DNA of 64,000 nt, from NCBI GenBank assembly GCA_014871385.1, contig CM026431.1:2302464-2366463 (forward strand). Reading direction: 5' to 3'. Source of the stretch: Ceratodon purpureus. Its lineage: Eukaryota; Streptophyta; Bryopsida; Pseudoditrichales; Ditrichaceae. The first letter of the stretch is position 1, and each line of letters begins with the position of its first letter. Shown in pieces: positions 36,775 to 52,000 of the stretch. The translations under genes were made by a program, and so were the position numbers. Under the pieces are notes generated by a model. It saw nothing but the letters and a program-made list of their open reading frames with translations, ran no database searches and was not told where the DNA came from.

Positions 36775-39700
36775 ATATCGTTGCGTTTGCTGCAGAATAC
36801 ACCGGAGTTTCGACTCTCGACATTATATGTAGCGATTTTTCACTTCTAGTAAGGATTCTGCGGCTGTGTTAATCAGTCGCATATGCAGTTGTTCATAGAA
36901 CTTGTAGATTGATTTTAAGGAAAAAATCATCTGTTTCTTACTTCACGCGTCAAATTTTGTACGTTCAACCCGTGATTGGCACCTTTATTTCAAGAGTCCG
37001 ATTACTTGGTGAATATCACCTGTCTAGTCCTCTATCTAAAATTACGTCCAAGTTAATTTCAAGAAGAATGGTGCACCCCAGTCTGGATGCGGTGTACAGT
37101 TTCTTACATAGATTGTTGCACCCTAAAGCATGCACATGTGATTGCAATATTGTAGTCACATAATGCCACAAGAAAGGACTTTGTTAGCACGGACCTCCAG
37201 CATCTTAACCTGTTGCCCTGTCATACAACCCGAATGCAGTTGAGGGACTTTCTTGCAATCAAAAAGTGGTAAATACTAACCCAATCCTTGAAATCCAGAT
37301 TTTTCAGTAACTGCTGTTCGAGGTTTGGACTTATCTCCATATGCTGCCGATTCTACGGACGGGAAACGTCAAGTATGAAGTTTCTATCGCTCAAATGAAA
37401 GCTTCAGCCATGTATCATGCCGAAGAATTCCGCAAGCCAAACACAGAAGATCCAAGGTCTTGTATACTCCTCGACCACTTGGCGTGGTTCACTAAAATTA
37501 TGTAGAAAACTAGTGTGTAAAAAGAACATACTCTACCTTCAAGCCCACCTCCGGAGCTGCAATGCAGGTCCAAGCACCAGCTACAGCTAGTGCTCTCCCC
37601 CTCTCTTTTTTTAAAGCTATAAAGCAGTCTATTGTGATTCAAATGAAACTGGCCCCCACCTCTGCGAGATCCTTCTCCACTTCAACGCCTTACAACAGAG
37701 TACACAGCAGAAAATTTAGCAGCAGCGAGTGGTGAACACCTAAGGCAAGTAAACGCTAGCATTGATGTCTGTCAATTGTTATGACTGCTGCATGAAACCA
37801 GTGAAATTGCCAGGGAGTCAGCTAGACGATAAGAACTCAATACGACAGCCATGGCAGTGGTGGTGTTAACAGCTTCTTCCGCAGGAATACTTTGTTCCTG
37901 AGTAGTATATTTTTGGGACTGCAACAATTATTTTCTTTCCTATCCTGATGTCCAGAAAACCTGTGCTTTCATATTCTGTTTCTGAAAACGTGCTCTCTTG
38001 ATGTTCCAGGCATTTCACTGGATTGTCTGCAGACAGAAGGGCGACAAAAGGACTGGAGCAGCAACTGGTTAGGATAGGAACTGTAGTGAATATGGAATAA
38101 ATCGAAACAAATGCAGAACTACTTTAACGAGTTGATTGCAACTTCACGCCACTGAACAGTGGCAGCACACAAGTCAATGGAGCATCTGTTTTTCCGGCTG
38201 TTTAAACCACCTACACGTCGATGGAGGATTTCACCGACAACATGGAAAAAGGTGAAAACCATAGCTGAACCCATTTGCTCTTTTCCGGAAAGATTCGCAC
38301 GGCAACATATCAGCTTCTTGGTTTCTGTCGATGCAAACTGTTTGCATATCATGTTGCCTTTGCAAGTAGTATGTTACATAAACAGTGTACTTTCTCCTGA
38401 ATGAGTAGCTGCATAGTACTTGGGCTATATCTTAGGAGAAAGTATGGACAAGGACTGGGATCAAAAACGGTCGTCCCAGTACTGGATTAGTGGGCAGATT
38501 AGTGATAGGATGCTAAGTTTACAGGTTACACCTGAGCTCAACAATGTCCAGAGGTAGAGATGGTTCTGTCTTCCTTCGCACGCTTGTAACTCGTTTCCAG
38601 TGCAGAATTCAGAAGATCTCCTCCTGTGTTTATTTTGAGTCAAAGGGCAGCAGGATTCATGGCATTTTCTGTGAACATCTGAGTATATTGTATGTTTTCT
38701 TTCAGTTGTATGTGCTTTTCTTGCCTTCTACACATGTTTAGAATCCAATTTAGACTTCCGTTGGAGTCTTCAAGGGCCCTTTGAAAACCTCTCAATTAGA
38801 AATGGATTTCATGGAGTTCATGCATGAGGTCCAATTAAGTAACTTTGCTTCTTCAATTCTTGCACTTCTTGTTGTATCACTGTATGTATTTGATATAGTT
38901 TCTTTGATTTTCCATATTATGTAAGCCTATTATGAAGATTATTGTGGTATTCATTTTACTAAATCCAGGATATTGGTATAAAACATCATCTAGGTGGGTG
39001 GTTACCACTAGCCTATAGTCTACTCTAGCATGGCTAGTTCTAACCGTGCTAAAACCAAGAGTATTATAAATTACTCAAAATTTGTTCAAACTAGTTTGAC
39101 AAAGTAATAATCTTATAATCCTTATCATATTGTTTTCAAAAAAAATTCAAATTTTAATTTTAAAATTTAAAATTCTACCTTACTAGTGATATTGAAGGAA
39201 AAATGAGTTTTAAAATCTAGATGTTGTATTGTTTACATTTTGTTCAAATCTTACTCAAATATTTTTTGTGATATATGCATCTTTTACAACATAATGATGA
39301 CTTTCCAATGAGCCATTGTATTGAACTCTTTTCTACTTTAGGCTTGATAAATCTCAATTTAAGAATGTTTTAGTAAACTCAATCATAGAATCTTAAAACT
39401 AACTTAATATACTACTCACATACCGAAATTGGATTGTTGATTTTTCTTCATTTGTAAGATTGTAAAAATCAAAAAGGGCTAAATTTTTTCAACAACTATG
39501 GAACTTTTTTAAAAAAAAATTAAATACCTAAATCTAAAGAGAAAACAAGATTTTCAATGAAAAATTCTTCAAAAATCATAAATTCACTGAAATATTCACA
39601 CAATTAAGTTGCACTAAAATCTTGCTTCGCAAAAAAATCAAGATAAAAATATTAGTTTTTACTACTTTATCTAAGTTGTTTGAATTGTTTGACCAGATTA

Positions 39701-42700
39701 AGGTTTAAAAGGGCCTTAGGAGATTAAAGCTTATTAATACAACTTCAAAATCCTACATTAGTTTAAAAAAATTAATAATAATTAATCATATGTGTATTGC
39801 ATCTTGTGTTCCATAACATGTCCAAATTTGAATCAAGCATTCAAATTTTGGTTCTTTGAAAACCTCAAGACTACATATCTATATTGAAGGATACCCTATT
39901 ATATAGTAGAATTGTACATAAAGATTAGAAATTAGATGGCATGAACTAGAAATTTATTAAAATTGCTTTTAGACTCAAGACAAACAACAATTGTGCTATA
40001 TTAATGTTTCTACAATAAATGTTTTGCACTAATGGCTAGTTTAAGCAACAATATTGTGGATGTCAAATTAAGCAAATGTACTCTAGGTGACAAACAACCA
40101 AACCTGATGGCAATTTGCGGATAATTCTAATAAGATTTTTTTAAATAAGCCAAATAGAATATGAGTGTTGTCCACCTTGCTTACTCTAGCTTGTAAGATT
40201 ATTTCAAAGAATAAAAGAACATATTCAAAAATCATAGTATTTCATATAAAAAAAATTGAAGGCTATTTAAACTACTTTGATCTCAAGTTGGAAAAACCAC
40301 TAAAATCTTCCATATTGGACTTCTAAAGTTCAATTGCCATGTATGGAATTTCTTGGAGAACTTAGGCAAGTTCTTGTGATGTCAATTTCAAATGTAAACT
40401 CTATAATTACTTTGTAGATTTAAAAAAATTGTAAAGATTTTGGAAAAAGTGCTTCTTTTTGCGCTAAAATTTGAAAAAAAAATCATCGTGCCAAAGTAGT
40501 TTTCTCTATTCTTTAGGTGTTTCCAAATATTTTCCTATATGCCTCTTCTACTTCTAGGGTTTTTATATAAACACGTAACATAGTTGTCTTTTCAATTACA
40601 AACAAAAATCCTTTATATTGTAGAAAATTTCCATTTTAATAATTGTCAAAATTTTCTTCTTCTATTTGATAAGCTACACAAAAAATAATAGAAGGATAAA
40701 GCAAAAAAATTTAAGTTACTCAACAAGTAGGAAAAACCAATTTAAAAACAACTTCAAGAAAATTCAAGCAAAAAGGTCAATTTACAACTTATTATCAAAT
40801 TTCAAGAAAAAAAATGCTTTAAAAACAATTTCAAAATATTGATAATGATTGTAGTAAATCTAATTGTACATATATAAGTATCTATAAGTTATTTTTGTAT
40901 TGCCAATTCATACTAACGATAAATCAAACTTTTTATAATACATTCTAAAAATATTCATCCCCTTAACTTTAACAGATCAATGGATGAAATATTACTATTT
41001 CTTTCTATCTGTCATCCAAAATATAGTTGGTGTAACAGAAAGGAGCTGAATTCATTCCTCAATAAAGGCAACATCACAGCACATAGAAATATATCACCTT
41101 GCTGTAGACTTCATCATTTTTTTTATTCAAGGCAGGTTGAATCAACACAAAGAGTGCATTTGGGGTTGGTGTGTGTTTGTCCGGTCAATAACTTTGGAAA
41201 GAGTTTGATATACCTCACAAGTTATCACATTCCTTTGACACTTGTGTTCCCGATGTCATTTTCAGTTTTGATGAAGGATAATTAGTTGATAACATACATA
41301 ATTTTGTACACATGTTGCATATATAATAAATGGTGATAGTAGTTAGTTGGTGGAGATGATGTCTTTGTATTCATTTTGAAATTCCAAACTGAAATTCATT
41401 ATGAACTAGGCTATGAACAGAGAATTCTGCATTGGAATATAACACTTTCTTGGCGCAAAAGGAATTCACTTGATTTAGGTGAAAATTTGACACTTTATTA
41501 GAGTCAAGGTAACCTAATACGGTATCACACTTGGCAATGTACATGGATGCTTATGATATGCTAATGATGTCGCAAACTGTCGTAAAAGTCACAAAGTTTG
41601 TAAAAAGTTTTGTGACTGCTTTGGTTTATGAAGGAGCTGCCAAAATTCATAAAGCTTCGTATTTGAACAAGAATCCGAGACCTTTAGCACTTTCAAGCTA
41701 TAGCATGCTACAAACCGCGGCCAAAAAGCATTCCCCCTCCTTTTAACATGCTGCTGAAATTAGCGCATTGTTGCATGAGCTGGTGAATGCCAAGGTTTTC
41801 TCCTTGGCATTGCTCATTCTTGCTGGGTATTGGTGCTCTGAAGCTTTATTTTCCCTCAATTGTGGGAGTATCTAGGCTCACTTTGGCACTCTATAAAAAC
41901 TGTCTGTTTTTGTTTTTATTTTTATCCCATGAAGTTCTTCAACTTTTGTGATGGAGAATCGGGATGTCGGGTAGGTTCCTAAGATGCCAAGTTGAATGTG
42001 ATTTGGTGGAGAATTTTATCAATGTAAGGAATTGCAAGATCTTTGTGGGAGTATAATTTTTTTTCATTGGATCCGTAGAAAAAGAATTATGCTCCTCAAA
42101 GGCATTTTCTTTGGCAAGGGGTAGGTCTATCACAAAATTACTACACCCCATGACTACTTTTGAGATTCTTTCTACAAGTGATTATTATGATTGCTTTCAA
42201 GATTGTCAAAAATAGGCTTCTTTACAATGGAAAAATTCACTCTAGGGATTGTCATAGGTTTGCATCATTTTCAGCCAAACTCCGCAATCAGTTTGCTTTC
42301 TGTATTTGTTTTTTAATGCGCTTTTGAAAAAATAAGAATAAAAGCAAGTATTAGTTTTTCTAATGTAAGTTGCCTTCATGTTTCAAAATTGACCTCAAAA
42401 ATGATTTTGGATTTCTATAGATCAAAGCTCTTATAATGAAGAATTTCTAATGTATAGTATTGGATCCAACACAGACAATAGAGTAATGCCATATTCAAAT
42501 TTCTTATAGTAAATCCATTACCAACTTTCCATAAAACACACAACGTTCCAAAGTGAAATGAAAATTCTAGCATAATTTTTTTTTTAAAAGAGAAAAAATT
42601 TGAATTTGCAAATGATTTATGTCAATTTCTCAATGAATGAATAATGAATGCATTTAGTAATGTACTAATATTTAATATTTGAAATCCAACACTAAAACTA

Positions 42701-43847
42701 TAAATTGATCATTAAACATTATATTACCGAAATATTGGAGAGACTTAACCATATTGCAAGTTCCTTGACTATGTTTCACCAAAAAGCGCTCCAAAACTGC
42801 CATTTCCAATGTAAAAAGCATGAATGACTAAAAAATCAGTATTTTTTAATTTTAACCAAAAAATCTTCAATTATATTATTGTAGATGATGGCTCAATAAA
42901 TTTCATCATAATCGACCGTAGAGATTAGAAGATTATAGCAATTGAAATTTGAAAACAAACTTTTTGACACAATTTTTGACTAGATCAACACACTTTAACT
43001 TTTTTCCCTTAGGTTTTTTGCATTATGGATTTTGGGGTTTTGGTGCATGACAAAGAAGACTAAGTTAGCTAATTGTATAAAAAAAAATTACAAACAAAGA
43101 ACTAGTGTAGCATGTTGAAAACAATATTTTTAATGAGTTGAATGCAAAAGAATGCTAAAAATTATATTTCTTTCCTAGAAATTCCATTATTTCATAAAGT
43201 TCCAATCCAAACGGTCAAAGTAAAGATTGATGTCCATCATTTAAGTGAAAAAAAGAAAACTCTTAAAAAAACAAATATTCTGACTTTTATGAAGGAAATA
43301 AGAAGTTTTTTTAACACACTGCCCAAAACGGTGTGAAAACTTTGATATTTTGTGGAATGAACACTTTGTACTGAAAGAAGTTTTTTTTTGGGAAATCTCA
43401 AAGACGACAATATTAAGTATATACAGAAATAATTTCAAAGGTAACAAATGTATTTAGCATGGTTGCCCGAACTGCCCACCAAACAGAACATTTCACTTTG
43501 GATACTATAACTATTTTTTTAAATGTCTAATTGGGAAAAAATAAATAAACAAAATCCCTCAAAGTCCTTATCCCTCAAAGTCCTTATGCAAACATTCACA
43601 AAAAAGTTTCAAAATATCTTCATCTAAATTGAAGTCATAGATACATGCCCGAACTCTAAAATAGCCCCTAGTGGGCTATTTGTCCTTTATGGATTAAAGA
43701 AAGATATCTAGAAACAAGGAAAGAAGGAAAGAAGGAAAGCAAAAAAGAACAAAAGAAGGAAAGAAAGAAGAACTTAGTCCCTTTCAAAGGCATGCTTGAA
43801 TTAGATGTTTGTATGTAAAGTGCCTTCTATCACTGTCCACAAGACAG
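36775..43847. other. gene-poor AT-rich region
   Basis: The first few hundred bases are the glutaredoxin 3' flank. From 38.8 kb the sequence is very AT-rich with short unrelated frames. A segment at about 42050-42200 is related to 62970-63110 (shared GTTCCTC/GCTCCTC-AAG-CATTTT, ...CC-ACTTTTGAG, TTATTATTAT), marking a dispersed old repeat. An uninterrupted 71-residue frame at 41531-41746 has no motif. No gene called. Confidence 0.5.
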
Positions 43848-44301
43848 AGACCAGAATGACAATGTTGTTGCCATCGGAAAAGGTTGAAGAAACTGCCATT
43901 CGAGAAGGTGGAAGAACATGTAGAATACGACATACAAAGACAGACAAAAAAGATCAGATAAAACACATGTGAGGTCAAATACTAAAGAGCATGGGTCACC
44001 TCTACTAGATAAGGCTTGCGCCGCTATTGGCATCATTGTATAACAAGCACTGCAATGATCTTGTAAGACCAAGATGACAAGGTTGTTGCCATCCGAGAAT
44101 GTTGCCATCCGAGAAGGTTGAAGAAACTGCCATCCGAGAAGGTGGAAGAACCTGTAGAATACGACATACAAAAACAAACAAAAAAAATTAGATAAAACTG
44201 ATGTGAAGTCAAATATTGAAGAGCATGGATCACTTCCATCAGATGAGACTGGCGGCGCTATTGGCTTCATTATATAACAAGCACTGCAACGATCTTGTAA
44301 G
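43848..44301. repeat. two-unit tandem repeat, about 220 and 235 bp
   Basis: Unit 1 (about 43848-44066) and unit 2 (about 44067-44301) are diverged direct copies. Both contain GAAGAAACTGCCAT, AGAAGGTGGAAGAAC, TGTAGAATACGACATACAAA and TATAACAAGCACTGCAA. Unit 2 has an additional internal duplication of GTTGCCATCCGAGAA. The duplicated minus-strand frames are not under visible coding constraint. Confidence 0.8.
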
Positions 44302-47300
44302 CCAGCAACCTCGTACAATATTGATGTGCTAAATTATCTACTCAGCCAGTCAATTAGTTGCCGTCTGAGTAAATAATTGAGCATGGTTTATAATGTAGGA
44401 TATTATATTATATACCACATTGATAGCATTAACAAGACTATTGAATCTATTCATTCGCCAATAATAATACACAGGTCTATTAAATACTAAATCTAATATA
44501 TTCACTATAAATCTACTTAATTTGATAAATATACTATAGTACCATAGACAAATAACCACTTGTGAATCCTTAAAGGACAAATCTACATTTAGTATATTTG
44601 GGGAATAAATTTATGTCTCATTTTTTTTCTTCTAAAATGTTTAATTGTTATTAACAAATTATAATCAACTAAAGAAAAAAGTTGGAAAAATCAAGCCTGA
44701 GGGGCTTAGTTTGACAATTAAATATTAAAATTTCTTTAATTGTTTTTTGAAAAAAAATTGGTTCAAATTTTAAAAATTGAAGATATTGATGTGTGTTTTT
44801 CATTTTTGACAAAAAATCACTTTGAATTACATCAAAATGACTTTAAAAAATAGGAAACATCACCAAAAATAATCTACTATATTTTTTGTTTTTTGTCTTC
44901 ATACTTTTTCAATTTTTTAAATTTCCCTTTCAAGGATGACCTTACGAAACCCAGCTGTGGTACTATGGTATATAGCCTGGTATTGGATTCCCTACCTCTT
45001 TGTAAATGGTTGTTACAAATGCTTACCTACAAGTCCAAGCAGTCCTTGTATGACTCAAGAGTCAAGGCAATTGTTTCTACCAACCTCATCTGGATGCAAG
45101 ATTAATGCACAGGTCTTCCGCATTGCGGAGGGTTCTTTCATAAATTGGGAATACTGAATCAGGGTGCATGTGTATGTAAGAGGGGCTGTAAGTAGGCATT
45201 ATTCACTTGATAAATATTGTGATTACAAGATTGTATTAAGTACCATCATACTACTATTGATTAGTCATCAATGATTACAACCAATTGCAATTTGCTAACA
45301 TGGATTATGTCAATCTAAACTACTCTCTTCTGCCATCAGTGGAGCAAACAAGAATTTAGTGTCAACAAAATAAATAAATGTACTAATCTCACCTTTGAGG
45401 TCCACTCAAAGCCCAATTGCTCCTCATGTCAATTAATCCAGCTAACGTCCTCGTTTCCATCTTTTCTTTCTTCCCATTTTCTAAAATTAATAATATTTCA
45501 TAGTCAAAGGCATTGACTGTTTGCTATATGTAGAATTTTATAATATTTCATCTACCTTACAAGATTTACACAGCAAAAAGAAAAAAAGAATTCCGGTTCC
45601 TTTTGGCCTGTGTCTTTGTTTGTCTATGCCACATGTACTGTACAGAGCAAGATATAAAGGCACCCTGTAACAACAAGCTGCTGTAATATACTTTAACTTT
45701 GATTCATACACAATACAATCTTATGCTGATTTGTGGTAGGCTTGTAATTGCACTTAGTATTCATGTAACTTCATCTACCTCTACCATACGAAACCCAAAC
45801 AAGTAGTACTCCAAAAATGTGATGGAATGTCCGTTGATTTGCTTCCAAAATGAAATGAAATTTAGAGAAATTCTTTCCAGTAAGTGCAGTTATGAGCATC
45901 TCTTGTACCGCTGGGAATGAGGTTGCCTCCACCTCAGTAATCTAGTGAGCATTGAACTTATATGGAGAGATATATCATATTGCAGCTTAGAAATTATGCA
46001 TCCAGAGCTCTACTTGATTATAAAAAAAAGGGGATGAGCTGAGAGTGAGGAGGGGGTGGCCACTGAGCGGCGAGGGCCATAATGAGCTTTCTGGAGGGGC
46101 TTAATTACAGCAACATAATTAACATCGATCAAGTCGAGTGCTGGCAGCATTATGAGGGGCTGCAGGAGGAGTATCGTAACGTGCACAGCAACGTCAGTTC
46201 TCACACTTGGGCTGCTGCAGCAGCAACCACTGTGGCAGGCCATGCCATAGCTGCAGCGATGGTGGGTACTTGGGCACTTGAGTGCAGCTTTGAATTAACA
46301 ATACAATTGTTGCAGTCGCGGCAGGCTACTATGCCCTCCCCCACTAGCCCTGCAGAGGCGTCATAAACTTCACCGTCTACTTGACGCCCATCTCAAGATT
46401 ACTTGTGGTACTTGCACGCGGCTGCCTAGCCCCCCTAGCACGTGAATGCATCAACACACTTAAATAGTCTTACACCTTGGATTTGGCTCCTTTCAACGTC
46501 ACGTCATGCGCCAGATTCATCCGCATTCAAGATCCTCAATTATTGACGCACTTGTGTCTCACTAGCTGCAACAGAAGCCTTTGCTCGTTAAGCTCGGTGA
46601 TCAGGCCTTGGTAGTACGCTTAAGTCGACGTCTAAGCGGGTGATTAGCGGTTTTCTAAGCAGGATTTAGGCAGTCAAAGCTTGCTTAGGAAGAGAGGTGG
46701 AGGGCAGGGGCCACATGCTTAGGGAGCTTGGCAGGAGATGGATTTCGATCGAAGAGAGTGAGTTTATATGAAATGGGATGGCAGGGGTTAGCATGAGCAA
46801 AATGGTCTTCGGTCTGACAGCAGGCACGACAAAGGCAGTGAGTCGCGGTGACACTAGTCGTAAGAGAATTCTTGCGTACCAATGACCAGCTGGGGCCTGA
46901 CTCAAAGTGCACTGTAGCAAATATTGTGGCAGAAGAATCTTAGATTCAGGTAAACAATTGGCATGGTTGGCACCCACAACCTGTTCATCCGTCGATCAAG
47001 CGCCACTGACACCAATGCTTGGAAGTTCCAACCTATTATTTACAACAATGCTGCCTGACCCACCCAGGTTTCAGGCGGCACTGTCCTAACAAGCTGCTAA
47101 CTGTGCCGAGGATCGCTGCTGCCCTGTCATGAGGCTGCTGCTCTAAACATTCGGGAGCGAAAAGCACACCTTTCGCCGCGAGATATTCGCGTCGGTGAAC
47201 AGCAGGAGAATGAACCCAGTGCTCCCACATTGATGGGGTCTAGATGCAGACACTCACAAGTATTCATGAATAATTTTTTGTACCCTCAAAAGCAACGACG

Positions 47301-49081
47301 CAGACTTGGGCCCCACGAATTCCTTGTACACTGTTGATCGGGCCTGCCTGGCTGTGCAAATCAGTACTGCTGCTGATGAACTTGATCGGTGTGTACAAAA
47401 GGTAAGACTATTCAACGCAACAGACATCCCTTCGTGTTGAAGAAACCACACTGGGAGCACCAGCACTAGCATGTGTGACGGTGACCATGGAACCATAACT
47501 AAGTACTTGACACTTTAGTAGATTCGACCTGAACAAATCTGTGCAAACCAACACTTATCATAGCCGTCTGTACTAGTGTTAATGGTTTCTGCAGAAGCAG
47601 CACCAGCACCTACTCCTAATCTTGAAAATCACAAGGACCCTTTACTGAGTGCATTCAGGTACTGGCATAGCAGGATTACAAATCCTAATCAGGTAATTAG
47701 GCATATATAATGCAGACAGAGAAAAGAATTAAAACAGTACATTCATAATCATTTGAAAACGTTGACAAGGGGGTTATTTGATCCGGTAGACAAAATTTCA
47801 GTGAGGAGATTTATAAATATGTGCACACGCTCAAGGCTGGGAAAGTCCACATGATGATACATCCAATGTGCACCAGCAATGAGGGCGAGCAAGTGGAAAA
47901 CTCAACACTGGGGGCCCTGCCTCTACACAAAAGAGGACAGGGCGGTGATAAAAAGAGTCTGCATGCTTAGAAATCAGTCTGGTCCAAAAGCAGTCATATG
48001 AGTACAGATGAGGAGCTAAGTGACTCGGCCGGGGGAGTCGGATCCAAGGTGGTGATCACAACTTGCGCACGAACTTAGGTGAAGCATCACCAAGCCACGA
48101 GGTCCAACTGCGGTTGACGTCCACTCCAATAAGATCTGAGCTGGAAATCTGCCACTTCGGGGAGAAGGAGGATGGGTGTCATGATATGTCATAAACATCA
48201 ACAACAACAACCCGACTGCCGGCTGAGATAGAGGAGTGGGAAGAAGCTGCCTGCAGATAGAAAAGACACGATGAACTAATGGCACGGCGCAGAAGTGGGA
48301 AGGGTGAGTGCAAGCAGCACTTGCACAGGTATGTGCTCAAAATTTGGGTCAAAGGACCCAGCTCAGGCCGCTTCGGCTGATTAGTTGGGAGGACATAACC
48401 CAATCCAGTCCAACCTAATCCAGCCAAAGGTGTTAATGCAGCGTGGCAACCAAGGTTGTAATATTCTCCCTGGAATAACAAGGTTGCCGCTGCACGACGG
48501 TGGTAATTGATCATCTGGGACTCTCAAAGAACTCGTCCCTACCACATGAGATCTCATGATAATCAGGTATTCGGAGGGGGGAAGGAAGTAGAAGATGAAG
48601 CCGCAAAATACTTCGGCCACTCACTCACTGCCTGTCTGTCTGTCTGTAACTCTGTCTGTCGGTCGGCAGGTAGGCTTCACCGACGACCTCTCTCAAGAAA
48701 CTCGCAGCTCTGAAGACTCATCCAGATCCTGCAGGCCCAACATGATGGTGAATACATCGTTGCAATGCAGCAACTTTATCTCATCCACACATCCTACCCC
48801 AACCCCTTCCCTTCCCATGACCTTTCAATAATACAACTCAAACTCAGCAAAAACTGCCCTTTGCCTGCGCAGAAGTTGTGGGGATTCATCTCATTCTGCT
48901 CTTATTTAGCTATTAATTACTGCCGATGCTTCTATCAATGAACTAAAAGGATCAAACTCCTACTCAACGGACGACCTAAATCTCGCATTAATCTTCGCAT
49001 TTACACCTCTGTTTGTTTGAATTTTACGAACGTACTATCCCTCGGCATAAATGCTAACATATCGATCTCAGACGGGGGGGA
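44302..49081. other. intergenic DNA downstream of the GRF gene
   Basis: AT-rich to about 46.0 kb, then GC-balanced. The part from about 48.0 kb to 49081 is likely GRF 3' untranslated sequence, perhaps spliced, but no signals are decisive. A 94-residue Ala-rich frame at 46082-46366 has an ATG but no recognisable motif. No gene called with confidence. Confidence 0.4.
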
Positions 49082-52000
49082 CTACACGATAATCTGAGCT
49101 GGCCCAGAGGGCGCAGGGATGGGCTCGGAAGGAGCGGCAGCCGCAGCAGCAGCTGGGTCGCTGGCAGGCAACGCGCCGCGCGGGCTGCTGGCGCTACTAG
49201 TGCTAGTGCTAGAATCAGAATGTGACGCAAAAGTGGACTTGTGGAGGACGTCGACGGGGGAGGCGACACTGTGGCCAGGGGATTGGGACGACGACGACGA
49301 CGACTTCTTGTGATGGTGGTCGAGCCATTCATCTGAGAGAAGGTTGAGACCTGATCCATTCGCACCACCAGTCTGAGTAGTGACATTACCCGACTGCAGA
49401 ACTTCGGCCAGAGGCCCACCAACAGAGGTGGGTTCCCATGAAATGGGATCCCATGCACGGTCCTGGTCATGATCATGGTGGCTATGGTGAGGAACATCAA
49501 CCCCAACCCCGGAAACGCCACCCCCGACGCCGAGGCCCATGTCAGATGTATCATCACCCGCCCTGGACATGGAGAGCTTCAAGGGTGAGAGAGATAACTT
49601 GCCTCGGGATGGGCTGCCGCCGCTGCTCTGCGAGTTGAAGTCCCCAGATGATGGCGCGGTCGTCATGTTGGGGATGGAGATCGATAGCTGCGTGTTGTTG
49701 CTCGTGTGGTTGCTCTGCCGGGTCCCCGTAGTGTTGTTGCCAGCGTTGCTGGTGGCACGGTCTGAGTCCTCCACGTCCGACCCCCAAGCCAGTGCGCTCG
49801 GGTCCGCGCGCGAGCGAGGCCAGTCGTCGAAGAAATGCCGCAGCGGCTGTCCCTCGCTGGACTCACGCCCTCCGCCCACGCTGCCGGTCGTCTCCACTCC
49901 ACCGTAACCATTGCTCAGGAATGAGTGCTGCTGCTGCGACGCCGCCATGGCCGCCAGATTCACCTGGCTCGTCTCCGGCATCAGCCCGAAGTCCTGCCCC
50001 AGCAGGCCACCCATCTGAGGGCTCGTGTAGCTCAGGAGGGAGCTCCCTCCGCTCCCCTTGGGCTGCTGCTGCGGGGTGGGTGTCACTTTAGACGACGTCA
50101 TCGTCTGCCATGACTTGTTCATTGTAGTATTCAATCGCGAGAGATTGCTCAACGACTGCGCTTCCTGGCTCAACCCACGCGTGCTGCCCGAGGCTTCAGA
50201 AAACAGAATCTGCTCCGGGTTCATCCCCATCTCAGACTTTACCGTCATGCCATTCATGTACCTAAACCATCCAAATTCATCAGTACATGATTGTAAACAC
50301 ATTGTCTCGTAACCGACAGACATGAGCATATGCACCTCACATTGCATACATCTTCCGGCAAAAATTAGGTAACGCATAAAAATCTAGCCAATTAATGAAG
50401 GAAGGTTATGAACGTGGAAGAGTGATGGCAGCCATGGGAGTCTCATGTGCGCACATGAGAGATAATGTGCGAAGGTCAATACAAGGACCAAGGCAAGGTT
50501 CGGGTCACGTGAGAGTACCGATAGTCTTTGCTGGTCAATCCCGAGTTGCCCGTAGCGGAGGATAGGCCCGGGAGCTGGAACTGGCCGGAGGAGGCCGCCG
50601 GGGAGGAGCCTCCGGAGAGGCCTCCGGAGCCACCAGGGCTGTTGTAACCCATGCCGCTGCCGCTAAGGTTGGTGGTGGATTGCGAGTTGCCGGACAGGAT
50701 GGACGGCCGCAGGTTGCTGTGCGTCAAGCTGGAGCCCGGAGTGGGCGTGGAGGTGCGGGAGGCCCCGACAGCGATCGCGGGTTGAGGGCCTGACGAGGTC
50801 GCAGAGCCGGACTGGGAGGCGGACGACGTCTGGCCTTCCGCGGGTCTGCGGGAGCGGTGGCGTCCACGGTGCATGTGACGCTCGCAGTACTTCTGATCCG
50901 GGACCACGTCGCGCGCGCATCGCCACTTCTTCCCGTCGGTTCGGCGGCAACGGCCTGGCTCTGGGTCGGTATTGTTGGCCACGCCCAAGTGAAACGTACC
51001 CCAACCAACTGAAAAAACGAAACCGAACCATCATCAGAAACCTAATGTAAACATGAAAACCAAAACTGTAAATGTTATGTGACTCAATTACGAGTGGACG
51101 TCGTTGTGAATTAGCCTGCATTGTTAAGAAAAGGGTGCGGTTAGAGGCTCACGGTTGTGATGGCTGGTGATCCCGTTCATAGATGCGACGCTCTTGCGAA
51201 TAGGATTCAAGAGCTCATTGGGGACGTTGACGCCTGCCATCATGTACTTAAAGATGAGTGCCTGGTGCTCCAACTCCGCCCACTGGCTAGTGGTGAAGGG
51301 AGCACGCGCGCCGCTGACGGGATTGTGTACAGATTGACCCATGGGGTTCATGCTTTCCCTTCCCATGGAGAGACCGCCGCCTGCACATCCACACACCCAC
51401 ACCGAGTGGCGACTCGACGTCAGAAGCCTGATCACTGAACATTTCTAGCATTAACGCCACTGCACTCTAAGGTACTGCTGAAGACTAAGATACCCAAGGG
51501 ACAGTGGCCAAATACTCAGATGCTCTGGACTAAGGATGCTTGCAGAAACTACTCGATCAAACAGTGGCATTAAAGGAAGTGTGGGAAAACTAGCACTCTA
51601 CGAACTTCCTGAACCAGTGCGAGACTAGAGCCTAGACACTGGTCGCCACATCACGTAATGCATGTCGATACTGTTTGAAACTGAAGATGCCCAACGCGCC
51701 GACCACGATGAGTGACACACTTAACAACCTGGACTTTAAACCACCAACTTCAGTCGGCAAAGACAATGTCATAATATTCAGCACAACGACCGATCACGAG
51801 CACTGAAAGGTGGCTGAGGAATCATCACGAGCACTTCCTGACCCAATCTAAGCAGTTACGCGGGCGCTGATTGTGACTCTTAACTTAAGCGTAAGGCGGT
51901 CTCAGTTAAGCAAAGTGAAGATTACCCGAAGGCTTATAGTGGTAAGCAGAAGACTGCAGGTGATGGTAGGAGAGGGGTCCTCGACCGCCGCCTTGAGCTC

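Noticed and set aside
41531-41746. 71-residue frame with Lys/Val/Tyr-rich composition
   Set aside because: Short, no recognisable family and no promoter or poly(A) context.
46082-46366. 94-residue Ala-rich frame with ATG
   Set aside because: No motif, signal peptide or splice partner; composition alone can explain it.
49539-50312. Several plus-strand frames across the GRF last exon
   Set aside because: Shadows of the GC-rich minus-strand GRF coding sequence.
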